From Clostridiales bacterium (GTDB lineage Bacteria > Bacillota > Clostridia > Lachnospirales > Lachnospiraceae): a stretch of 64,000 bases of DNA. Below the pieces are notes generated by a model. The model had not been told where the DNA came from. It worked only from the letters and a program-made list of their open reading frames with translations, and made no database searches. Position numbers and translations under genes: made by a program. Of the stretch, positions 8,007 to 15,501 are shown piece by piece. The DNA is taken from the NCBI GenBank assembly GCA_003343625.1, contig QAKV01000030.1, positions 1 to 64,000 of the forward strand, read 5' to 3'. Positions within the stretch are counted from its first letter, which is position 1, and each line of letters starts with the position of its first letter.

Positions 8007-8675
8007 TCATTTTCCTTCCTGAACCATGGATTCCTTATTTTTCCTGAACAGATAGGTCTTGCGCTCTTCCCCGCGCAAAAGCCGTGCGATATTCTCCCGG
8101 TGCTTCCAGTAGGCCATCGCGGTCAGAAATGCGGCTATTATGTACATTTCCACGAGATGGGCCTGCGTCATGCCGAAGACGCCCATCTGGCCCATCACGA
8201 CGATCTGGATCATAAAGCCGGCATATACCAGAAGCGACCCCAGGGAAACATAATGGGTCACGGCGAAGGTGATGAAAAACAGCGCCGCTCCCACCGGAAT
8301 AAACGCCGGGTGGAAAGCCAGGATCAGGCCCGCCGTTGCGGCGATCCCCTTTCCTCCTTTAAATCCCAGATAAAAAGGGAAATTGTGCCCCAGAATCGCG
8401 CCCGCCGCAGCGTACAGCGCCAGCAGATAATTCATATCGCTGTGGCTGTCCGCAAACAGCAGCCGAACCACGACGATGGCCAGCACGCATTTGATCACGT
8501 CCCCCGCGAACACGATGAGCCCCGCTTTCGTCCCCAACACCCTCAAAGTGTTGGTCGTCCCCGCGTTGCCGCTGCCGTATTTGCGGATGTCGATTCCGTG
8601 CATCCTTCCATAAATATAAGCCGTCTGAAACAGGCCGAATACATATCCGATGGCCAAAGCTGCCAGTCGTACCAT
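8007..8675 (-). CDS. plsY: Acyl-phosphate:glycerol-3-phosphate acyltransferase
   Basis: A 222-residue integral membrane protein with about five to six hydrophobic segments. The PlsY motif SGNAGTTNTLR (35-45) and the Gly-rich loop HNFPFYLGFKGGKG are present. It moves the acyl group from acyl phosphate to glycerol-3-phosphate, the first step of phospholipid synthesis in Firmicutes. It sits between der and gpsA with gaps of 1 bp on both sides. The usual supplier of acyl phosphate (plsX) is not in the window. Confidence 0.95.
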   Translation of the reverse strand: MVRLAALAIGYVFGLFQTAYIYGRMHGIDIRKYGSGNAGTTNTLRVLGTKAGLIVFAGDVIKCVLAIVVVRLLFADSHSDMNYLLALYAAAGAILGHNFPFYLGFKGGKGIAATAGLILAFHPAFIPVGAALFFITFAVTHYVSLGSLLVYAGFMIQIVVMGQMGVFGMTQAHLVEMYIIAAFLTAMAYWKHRENIARLLRGEERKTYLFRKNKESMVQEGK

Positions 8676-8676
8676 C

Positions 8677-10014
8677 TCAACCGTTCTCCTTCCTCTCCCT
8701 GATGATGAATTTCAACGGCGTCCCGCGAAAGCCGAACGCCCTTCGGATCTGATTCTCGATATATCTCGTATAAGAGAAATGCATCAGTTCCTTATCGTTG
8801 ACGAAAATCACGAACGTGGGCGGTTTCACCGCCACCTGCGTGATATAGTAAAGCCTCAGCCTCTTTCCTTTATCCGCAGGAGGCTGCTGCATCGCCACCG
8901 CCTCAGACATGATCTCGTTGAGCACGCCCGTGGCGATCCGCAGGGCATGGTTTTCGATCACCGCATCGATGGTTTCGAACAGCTTGGGCAGCCGCTGTCC
9001 GGTCAGGGCAGAGATGAAAATAATCTCCGCATAGGGCATGAAGGAAAGGGTATCGCGGATCTTCTCCTGAAAGCGGTAAATGGTCTTGTCGTCCTTTTCG
9101 ATGGCATCCCACTTGTTCACCGCGATGATCATCCCCTTTCCGCGCTCGTGGGCGATCCCCGCGATCTTGGCATCCTGTTCCGTCACCCCGTCTTTGGCGT
9201 CGATGACCAAAACGACCACGTCCGCCCGCTCCACCGCGCTGACGGTGCGCAGAATCATATAGCGCTCCAGCTCTTCTTTGATCTTGTTTTTGCGCCTTAA
9301 GCCCGCGGTATCGATGAACACGTATTCCCTTCCGTCGTGGATGACCTCGGTATCCACCGCATCCCGGGTAGTTCCTGCGATATCCGAAACGATCACGCGA
9401 TTTTCGCCGATGAGACGGTTGATGATGGAGGACTTGCCCACATTGGGCTTGCCCACGATGGCGATCCGTGGTCTGTCGTCATCCTCCTCTCCCTCTTCCC
9501 TTTCCGGGAAATGCCGGATCACCTCATCCAGCATATCTCCCAGTCCCATCCGGTTGGCCGCAGAAATCGGATAAGGATCCCCGATCCCCAGGTTATAAAA
9601 CTCATAGACATCCGCCATATACTTCTGAAAGCTGTCCACCTTATTGACTACCAGGATCACCGGTTTACGGGAACGGCGCAGCATGTCCGCCACCTTCGAA
9701 TCCGCATCCACCAGCCCCTGTTTGACATCTACCATGAACAGAATCACATCCGCCGTAGCGATGGCGATCTCCGCCTGCTCCCGCATCTGCGAGAGGATAA
9801 TATCATTGGATTCCGGTTCAATCCCCCCCGTATCGATCAACGTAAAGGTGCGGTTCAGCCAGGTGATATCCGCATAAATCCGGTCCCTCGTGATGCCGGG
9901 CGTATCCTTCACGATGGAGATCATCTCCCCCGCGAGGGCGTTGAACAGGGTAGACTTCCCCACATTCGGCCTTCCCACCACAGCCACCACGGGCCTGCTT
10001 TTCGTATTTGCCAT
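8677..10014 (-). CDS. der: Ribosome-assembly GTPase Der (EngA)
   Basis: 445 residues with two tandem GTPase domains: first P-loop GRPNVGKST (14-22) and second GKPNVGKSS (near 187), each followed by DTPG or DTAG and NKxD motifs (NKVD, NKWD), then a KH-like C-terminal domain. It matures the 50S ribosomal subunit. The acidic EEGEEDDDR linker between the G domains is typical. The order DUF512-der-plsY-gpsA is a common Clostridia arrangement. Confidence 0.96.
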   Translation of the reverse strand: MANTKSRPVVAVVGRPNVGKSTLFNALAGEMISIVKDTPGITRDRIYADITWLNRTFTLIDTGGIEPESNDIILSQMREQAEIAIATADVILFMVDVKQGLVDADSKVADMLRRSRKPVILVVNKVDSFQKYMADVYEFYNLGIGDPYPISAANRMGLGDMLDEVIRHFPEREEGEEDDDRPRIAIVGKPNVGKSSIINRLIGENRVIVSDIAGTTRDAVDTEVIHDGREYVFIDTAGLRRKNKIKEELERYMILRTVSAVERADVVVLVIDAKDGVTEQDAKIAGIAHERGKGMIIAVNKWDAIEKDDKTIYRFQEKIRDTLSFMPYAEIIFISALTGQRLPKLFETIDAVIENHALRIATGVLNEIMSEAVAMQQPPADKGKRLRLYYITQVAVKPPTFVIFVNDKELMHFSYTRYIENQIRRAFGFRGTPLKFIIRERKENG

Positions 10015-10035
10015 CAGTACTCCTTTCCGCCGGGC

Positions 10036-11376
10036 CTAAAAACGGCCCAGGATTGTTTCCGTAAAATCGTATCCGCTAGATTTTACAATATTCACGGGCA
10101 CTTGTAAAGCTCGTGAGATGTCGTCCACCGTATAGTCGTCAAGCAGCACTGTTTCTCCGCTGCGCAGCACATTTATGGGAAGCAGAAGCTCTTCCCCGAG
10201 CCTTTGCCCTTTGAGCTGAGCGATGATATCCTGTCCGGTCAGAAGCCCTGTGACCGTGATCCGCTCGCCGAAAAAGTCGTTGCGGATGGGATAGACGCGC
10301 ACCGAAAGGCCCGGGAACATCCCTTCCAGACAGTCGGCCATCCTGCGGATGTAAGGGGCGCAAATCCTTCCGGTGACGGCGGAAACTTCCCGCTTTCTCC
10401 CGTTCCACTGTCCGACGGCTCCGTTTTCCTCCAGCTGCCTGACGGAATCCCCGAACTCTTCCATCAAAAGGCGCAGCATCCCCACCCCGTTTTCCAGCTG
10501 CAGGTAGCCGTCGTAATTATCCTCCTCCGGCAGCTCCTGTTCCGCCAGAATATACCATTCGTCGCTGGCATGGACAAAATGCAGGCCGTACTGGGGAAAC
10601 AGCTTTTCCTGCCATCTGTGGATCTGCTCAAGCACCTTTTTCGCGTCTTCCTTCGTAAAGGGTTCCAGCGGGTACAGCCCGTCCCGAAATCGGGAGAGCC
10701 CCACGGGCACCACGGAGACGCTGCGCAGATGGGGCAGATAACCGCTCAGGTCCCGAAGGCTCCTCTCCAGTTCTTCCCCGTCGTTGATTCCTTTGCATAA
10801 TACGATCTGACCGTTCATCTCAATTCCCGCTTCAAAAAAACGATCCGCCTTTTTGAGCGCCTCTCCCGCGAACCGGTTATGCAGCATCTCACAGCGCAGC
10901 TGCGGGTTCGTAGTCTGAAAGGAAATATTGATCGGCGACAGGCGGTAGCGGATAATCCTCTCCACGTCGTGATCCGAAAGGTTTGTCAAAGTCACATAAT
11001 TGCCCTGCAGGAAGGACAGCCGGGAATCATCGTCTTTGAAATACAGGGTATCCCTCATCCCGGGAGGCATCTGATCGATAAAGCAAAAAATGCACTTGTT
11101 GCAGCAGGATCGATAATCGTCCATCAGACCGTTCTCGAAGGTCACGCCCAAATCCTCTTCATAGTCTTTGTCGATTTCCAGAAGCCATTCCTCTCCGGAT
11201 TCTTTCCGGATCAACACTTCCACATATTCATCCTGGATCAGATACTGGTAATCGAAGATGTCCTCCAGCTCTTCTCCATTTATCGACAGGAGAGAATCCC
11301 CTGCTTCTATTCCCATCTCTTCCGCAATGCTGCCGGACTCCACAGCGCGGATCGGATGCCCTTTTTTATTTTCCAT
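10036..11376 (-). CDS. PDZ and radical-SAM-like DUF512 protein
   Basis: 446 residues. A PDZ-like domain at the N-terminus (about 1-65, SIAEEMGIEAGDSLLSING) is followed by a radical-SAM-like core whose Cys cluster reads CCNKCIFC (CxxxCxxC, about residues 91-98), and a C-terminal DUF512 region. The reaction is not known. It is the first gene of the der-plsY-gpsA operon, 21 bp from der, and begins behind its own promoter facing prs. An AAGGAG site precedes the ATG. Confidence 0.88.
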   Translation of the reverse strand: MENKKGHPIRAVESGSIAEEMGIEAGDSLLSINGEELEDIFDYQYLIQDEYVEVLIRKESGEEWLLEIDKDYEEDLGVTFENGLMDDYRSCCNKCIFCFIDQMPPGMRDTLYFKDDDSRLSFLQGNYVTLTNLSDHDVERIIRYRLSPINISFQTTNPQLRCEMLHNRFAGEALKKADRFFEAGIEMNGQIVLCKGINDGEELERSLRDLSGYLPHLRSVSVVPVGLSRFRDGLYPLEPFTKEDAKKVLEQIHRWQEKLFPQYGLHFVHASDEWYILAEQELPEEDNYDGYLQLENGVGMLRLLMEEFGDSVRQLEENGAVGQWNGRKREVSAVTGRICAPYIRRMADCLEGMFPGLSVRVYPIRNDFFGERITVTGLLTGQDIIAQLKGQRLGEELLLPINVLRSGETVLLDDYTVDDISRALQVPVNIVKSSGYDFTETILGRF

Positions 11377-11401
11377 CGTATACGTACTCCTTTTCCTTCC
11401 T

Positions 11402-11430
11402 ATTTTACTAGAAAATTCTTAACGTGTCAC
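11402..11430 (-). promoter_or_regulatory. Promoter of the DUF512-der-plsY-gpsA operon
   Basis: On the minus strand: GTGACA (11425-11430), 17-bp spacer, TAAAAT (11402-11407). It faces away from the prs promoter, with only 10 bp between the two -35 boxes. Confidence 0.55.
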
Positions 11431-11446
11431 TAGAAATTTCTTGACG
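11407..11446. repeat. Two direct repeats between divergent promoters, 22-bp period
   Basis: The 18-mers 11407-11424 and 11429-11446 match at 16 of 18 positions (consensus ACTAGAAAWTTCTTRACG). Their starts are 22 bp apart, about two helical turns. One copy lies over the spacer of the operon promoter, the other covers the TTGACG -35 box of prs. Each contains an AGAAAWTTCT core, palindromic or nearly so. This is what a two-site operator for a dimeric regulator would look like. Confidence 0.6.
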
Positions 11447-11469
11447 GACCGTAAGCCTGATGTTATAAA
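11441..11469 (+). promoter_or_regulatory. Promoter of prs
   Basis: TTGACG (11441-11446), 17-bp spacer, TATAAA (11464-11469): near consensus. The inferred transcription start near 11476 leaves a short leader. Confidence 0.75.
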
Positions 11470-11492
11470 GGTAAGGAATGGAGGAAAAGCAT

Positions 11493-12680
11493 ATGCCGAA
11501 TTTACGTGAACTGGAAAACGCTCTGCCCGTCGGCCCCCTGAAGATCCTGGCCTTGGACTCCGCGGAAAAACTGGGCAAACGCGTGAATAACTATCTGGTG
11601 ACCTTTCGCCGGAATATGAGAAATTCGTCTCATGACGATCCCGCATTCCGCGGTTATATCGAGGACAACTATCTGGTGGATGCGGCCTGCCCCAGGTTCG
11701 GATCCGGCGAAGGCAAGGGAGAACTGCACGAGTCCGTCCGGGGCACGGATCTGTTTATCCTGGTTGATATCTGCAATCACAGTCTGACCTATTCTCTGAA
11801 CGGATATATCAATCATAAGTCCCCCGACGACCATTATCAGGACTTAAAGCGAATGATCTCAGCCGTGGGCGGCAAGTCCAAAAGGATCACGGTCATCATG
11901 CCTTTTTTATATGAAGGAAGGCAGCATAAGAGGAGCGGCCGGGAATCCCTGGACTGCGCCTATGCGCTGACCGAGCTGGCGAATATGGGCGTGAGCAATT
12001 TCATCACCTTCGACGCTCATGATCCCCGCGTCCAGAATGCAGCTCCTCTGTGCGGATTCGATAATTTCACCCCGCCCTATCAGTTCATGCGCGCGCTCCT
12101 GGACAACGTTCCGGATCTGATCATCGATAAGGATCACATGATCGTCATCAGCCCGGATGAGGGCGCGTTGGATCGCACCACCTATTTCGCCAACGTGCTG
12201 GGAGTCAACATCGGTATGTTCTATAAACGTAGGGATTATTCCGTCATCGTCAACGGCAAAAACCCCATCGTAGCCCATGAATTTCTGGGCGATAACATCG
12301 AAGGCAAGGATATTGTTATCATCGATGATATGATTTCTTCCGGCGGCAGCATGCTGGACACCGCCCGCCAGCTGAAGGAGATGGGCGCAAAGCGGGTGTT
12401 CATCTGTACCACCTTCGGTCTCTTTACGGACGGGATGGATGCCTTCGATGAGGCCTATGAAAAAGGCTGGTTCGACCGGGTCATCACCACCAACCTGACC
12501 TATCAGATTCCCGAGCTGCTCGCCCGCCCCTATTACATAGAAGCCGATATGAGCAAGTTTTTGGCTTCCATCATCGACTTCATGAACCACGACGTTTCCC
12601 TGACAAACGTCCTGACTCCTACGGAAAAGATCCGTACGATCCTGGAAAAATACAACAATCGGGAAGAATACCATATCTGA
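11493..12680 (+). CDS. prs: Ribose-phosphate pyrophosphokinase (long clostridial form)
   Basis: 395 residues, about 80 longer than the usual 310-320. It makes PRPP from ribose-5-phosphate and ATP. Visible marks: GELHESVRG in the first domain, TFDAHDPRVQ near the ATP site, FYKRRD, and the PRPP loop DIVIIDDMISSGGS. The extra length is spread through the N-terminal region and a C-terminal tail. An in-frame ATG lies 15 bp upstream (11478), but it would sit 2 bp after the inferred transcription start, whereas GGAGG (11480-11484) is 8 nt before the ATG chosen here. It stands alone with its own promoter and terminator. PRPP is also what the PurF-like protein at 939 should bind. Confidence 0.9.
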   Translation: MPNLRELENALPVGPLKILALDSAEKLGKRVNNYLVTFRRNMRNSSHDDPAFRGYIEDNYLVDAACPRFGSGEGKGELHESVRGTDLFILVDICNHSLTYSLNGYINHKSPDDHYQDLKRMISAVGGKSKRITVIMPFLYEGRQHKRSGRESLDCAYALTELANMGVSNFITFDAHDPRVQNAAPLCGFDNFTPPYQFMRALLDNVPDLIIDKDHMIVISPDEGALDRTTYFANVLGVNIGMFYKRRDYSVIVNGKNPIVAHEFLGDNIEGKDIVIIDDMISSGGSMLDTARQLKEMGAKRVFICTTFGLFTDGMDAFDEAYEKGWFDRVITTNLTYQIPELLARPYYIEADMSKFLASIIDFMNHDVSLTNVLTPTEKIRTILEKYNNREEYHI

Positions 12681-12681
12681 A

Positions 12682-12711
12682 AGAGAGGGTCCAAACGGGC
12701 CCTCTCTTTTT
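12682..12711 (+). terminator. prs terminator
   Basis: An 11-bp stem with one G/T pair (12682-12692 with 12697-12707), loop AAAC, and a T run. It starts 1 bp after the prs stop codon and may also end the converging MATE transcript. Confidence 0.85.
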
Positions 12712-12716
12712 CCTCA

Positions 12717-14051
12717 TCATTCGGATCCCCTTCTCCCAAAGACATAATAGAGGATGCCGACAGCGTCCGCAAGGAGCCAGCCAATAGGCACTGACCACCA
12801 GATTCCCGCTACGCCAACAGACGGAATGGAAGAAAGCAGGTAGGCCAGCGCCACGCGGGTGCCCAGCGAAAACACGGTCAATACAAGGCTCATACCCGGT
12901 TTCCCCAAAGCGCGATATAATCCATAGAGCAGGAACAGACAGCCAATCCCGCAATAGAACGTCCCTTCAATGCGAAGATAACGGACTCCTTCCCGAATGA
13001 TATCCGTCTCCCCGACGTCTACGAAGAACTGCATCAGCCGGCTGCCAAATACCCACACCAACGCTGATACGGCAATTGAAAAGGTCATGGATGTCAATAT
13101 CGCACCCTTTAGCCCGGCGCGAATGCGTTCTTTTCTCCGCGCTCCGTAATTTTGGGCGATAAAGGTTGAAAACGCATTTCCGAATTCCTGCACAGGCATA
13201 TACGCAAAGGCATCAATTTTGACAGCGGCCGCAAATGCGGCCATTACGGTGGCGCCAAAGCTATTCACCAGCCCCTGCACCATGAGAATTCCCAGATTCA
13301 TCACCGACTGCTGCACGCAGGTCAAAAGGGAAAAACCGGCTATTTCCCTGATTTTTGACCAGCGAACCGGCGCATCGCTCCGTTGAGGCCGCAGTTGCGG
13401 ACAACGGATCAGCGCAAAAATGCCCAAACCAATCCCCGAGACATATTGTGAGATTACGGTAGCCTCAGCCGCACCTGATACACCGTGCCCAAGGCCCACT
13501 ACAAACCACAGATCCAGCCCGATGTTCAACAGAGCGGAAACGGCCAGGAAGATCAATGGCGTTACGGAATCCCCGATGGCCCGAAGATAGCAGGTGAAAT
13601 AATTGTACAGGAAAGTTCCGACAATGCCGCAGAAGATCACAACCAGATATGCCCGCATCAGTTTCCAGACGGTCTCATCCGAAACCTGGAGAAACACCCG
13701 GATACCGTCCAGACAAAAGAAAGCGACGACATTCAAAATTGCCGTAACGGCGGCGATGAGAGCAAAAGACGCCCGGGCGCTCTCCCGAAGCCCCCTCGCG
13801 TCTCCCTGGCCGAACCGAATGGAAAAAACTACCCCGCTCCCCATGCACAGCCCCAGGAGGATGGAGGTAAGAAATGTCATCAGCGTAAAGGATGACCCTA
13901 CCGCAGCCAGGGCGTTGGGGCCGAGATACCGGCTTACGATCAGCGTGTCCGCCACATTATAGCATTGCTGCAAAAGATTTCCCAGAATCATAGGGACGGC
14001 AAACCGCAGCATGGATCGCATGACCGGTCCTTGCGTCAAATCCGTTTCCAT
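12717..14051 (-). CDS. MATE-family exporter
   Basis: 444 residues, about 12 membrane helices in two related halves, beginning METDLTQGPVMRSMLRFAVPMILGNLLQQ, with the typical clostridial MATE segments NVADTLIVSRYLGPNALAAVG. It should exchange Na+ or H+ for a small molecule. The ATG at 14049-14051 is preceded by GGGAGGAA at a good distance; a TTG five codons upstream would overlap that site and is unlikely. It is divergent from an Lrp/AsnC regulator over a 140-bp gap with back-to-back promoters, which suggests that the regulator controls it and that the cargo could be an amino acid or derivative. Confidence 0.9.
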   Translation of the reverse strand: METDLTQGPVMRSMLRFAVPMILGNLLQQCYNVADTLIVSRYLGPNALAAVGSSFTLMTFLTSILLGLCMGSGVVFSIRFGQGDARGLRESARASFALIAAVTAILNVVAFFCLDGIRVFLQVSDETVWKLMRAYLVVIFCGIVGTFLYNYFTCYLRAIGDSVTPLIFLAVSALLNIGLDLWFVVGLGHGVSGAAEATVISQYVSGIGLGIFALIRCPQLRPQRSDAPVRWSKIREIAGFSLLTCVQQSVMNLGILMVQGLVNSFGATVMAAFAAAVKIDAFAYMPVQEFGNAFSTFIAQNYGARRKERIRAGLKGAILTSMTFSIAVSALVWVFGSRLMQFFVDVGETDIIREGVRYLRIEGTFYCGIGCLFLLYGLYRALGKPGMSLVLTVFSLGTRVALAYLLSSIPSVGVAGIWWSVPIGWLLADAVGILYYVFGRRGSE

Positions 14052-14095
14052 AACAGTTCCTCCCAAAAGAAATCTATAACTTACATAACGTAATT

Positions 14096-14124
14096 ATTAT
14101 AGCAATACTTTTTGCTAAAATCAA
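14096..14124 (-). promoter_or_regulatory. Promoter of the first MATE gene
   Basis: On the minus strand: TTGATT (14119-14124), 17-bp spacer, TATAAT (14096-14101) with TGC before it (extended -10). Confidence 0.75.
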
Positions 14125-14131
14125 CCTGTCG

Positions 14132-14160
14132 TTTACTTTCTGTTGCATATGGTCTATAAT
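14132..14160 (+). promoter_or_regulatory. Promoter of the Lrp/AsnC gene
   Basis: TTTACT (14132-14137), 17-bp spacer, TATAAT (14155-14160). Its -35 box is only 7 bp from the -35 box of the divergent MATE promoter, so one bound protein could affect both. Confidence 0.7.
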
Positions 14161-14191
14161 AACTCTAAACACATGGGAAGGAGATGTTATT

Positions 14192-14650
14192 TTGTTCCTT
14201 GATGGATTAGATGCGCTGGATCAAAAAATTGTACAGCTGCTGATTGAAAACGCGAGATCCTCCTATTCTGAGATCGGGGAAAAGGTTGGAATTTCCAGAG
14301 TAGCGGTGAAAGCCCGTATCCACGCATTGGAGCAGCGGGGAATCATCGAAGAGTACACCACGATCATCAACCCGCAGAGGATCAGCGGCGCCGTGTCCTG
14401 CTATTTTGAGATCGAAACGCAGCCCGAAACGCTGACGACGGTGACCGGGATTCTGAAGCAAAATGAGACGATTACCCAGGTCTATCGGGTAACTGGTAAG
14501 GATAAGCTCCACGTCCACGCTGTGTGCGCTTCTAACGAGGAGATGGAGTCGCTGATCCGCGATGTCATCGATCCCCTGCCCGGTATCATCAGCTGCAGCT
14601 GCAACATAATCCTTTCGCGCATAAAAGACATCAAAGGGCTCAGGCTTTAA
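14192..14650 (+). CDS. Lrp/AsnC-family transcription regulator
   Basis: 152 residues: N-terminal winged helix-turn-helix (LDALDQKIVQLLIENARSSY then SEIGEKVGISRVAVKARI) and a C-terminal RAM/ACT-like ligand domain. The family binds DNA as dimers and higher oligomers and senses amino acids. The start is TTG (14192), chosen because AAGGAG lies 8 nt upstream and no in-frame ATG fits. Probably regulates itself and the divergent MATE gene. A second possible target, the ABC operon 86 bp downstream, has only a TATACT -10 box (14702-14707) before it. Confidence 0.9.
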   Translation: MFLDGLDALDQKIVQLLIENARSSYSEIGEKVGISRVAVKARIHALEQRGIIEEYTTIINPQRISGAVSCYFEIETQPETLTTVTGILKQNETITQVYRVTGKDKLHVHAVCASNEEMESLIRDVIDPLPGIISCSCNIILSRIKDIKGLRL

Positions 14651-14736
14651 GATACACGATATCCTGCGCGAATTGCTCATGCTCCGTTTCCTTTCCCGGG
14701 CTATACTGAAAGAAATCGGGAAAGGAGCGAACGGAC

Positions 14737-15486
14737 ATGAATACATTGTTGCAAGTCATGGATCTGACAAAAATTTACAAAAACCAGGCGCGGCCGAGTC
14801 TCGACCGTGTTTCCTTCCGCGTGCAAAGCGGAGAATTTTTAGGGATCATGGGGGCTTCCGGCTCCGGAAAAACCACCCTTTTGAATGTGCTGTCCACCAT
14901 CGACGTCCCTACCGGCGGCAGGATCGTCATGGGAAAGACAGCAGTGGAAAAGTTGAACCAGTCCCAGGCCGCAGATTTTCGCAAAAACTGTCTCGGCTTT
15001 ATCTTTCAGGAATATTTTCTTTTGGACAGCCTGACCGTGCGGGAGAATATCGCCGTACCGCTGACGCTGCTACATGAAGCGGAGCGGGAAATCGACCGGA
15101 AAATCGACGAGCTGGCGGAGCTGTTCGGCATTTCCTCCCAGCTGGAAAAATATCCCTGCGAACTGTCCGGCGGTCAAAGGCAGCGCGCGGCAGCGGCCCG
15201 TGCCATGGTAAAACGGCCTCCTCTGCTCTTCGCTGACGAACCCACCGGAGCGCTGGACTCCGCCTCTGCCTCAGGGCTGCTGGACGCATTGGCCCGGGCG
15301 AATCGCGCTTTAAACACCACGATTCTCATGGTGACCCATGATCCCCATGCGGCCAGTTATGCGGATCGGATCCTTTTTTTCGAAGACGGGCGCATCCTTT
15401 CGGAACTGCATCGCGGTCAGGCCGATCGCCGCAGGTTCTTTGAAAACATCCTGCGGGAAACGGCCCGTCAGAATGAAAAGCGATAA
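14737..15486 (+). CDS. ABC transporter ATPase, BceA/MacB type
   Basis: 249 residues: Walker A GASGSGKTT (near 39-47), Q-loop FQEYF, signature LSGGQRQR, Walker B LLFADEPTGALD and switch His in MVTHD. It pairs with the FtsX-like permease 15 bp downstream. AAAGGAG stands 9 nt before the ATG. Transporters of this type remove or release antimicrobial peptides and lantibiotics from the membrane and often signal to a linked kinase. First gene of a four-gene operon. Confidence 0.93.
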   Translation: MNTLLQVMDLTKIYKNQARPSLDRVSFRVQSGEFLGIMGASGSGKTTLLNVLSTIDVPTGGRIVMGKTAVEKLNQSQAADFRKNCLGFIFQEYFLLDSLTVRENIAVPLTLLHEAEREIDRKIDELAELFGISSQLEKYPCELSGGQRQRAAAARAMVKRPPLLFADEPTGALDSASASGLLDALARANRALNTTILMVTHDPHAASYADRILFFEDGRILSELHRGQADRRRFFENILRETARQNEKR

Positions 15487-15501
15487 AGGAGGTGCGCAGT
15501 C

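Noticed and set aside
11478-11492. Earlier in-frame ATG for prs
   Set aside because: It overlaps the GGAGG site and would begin 2 bp after the inferred transcription start.
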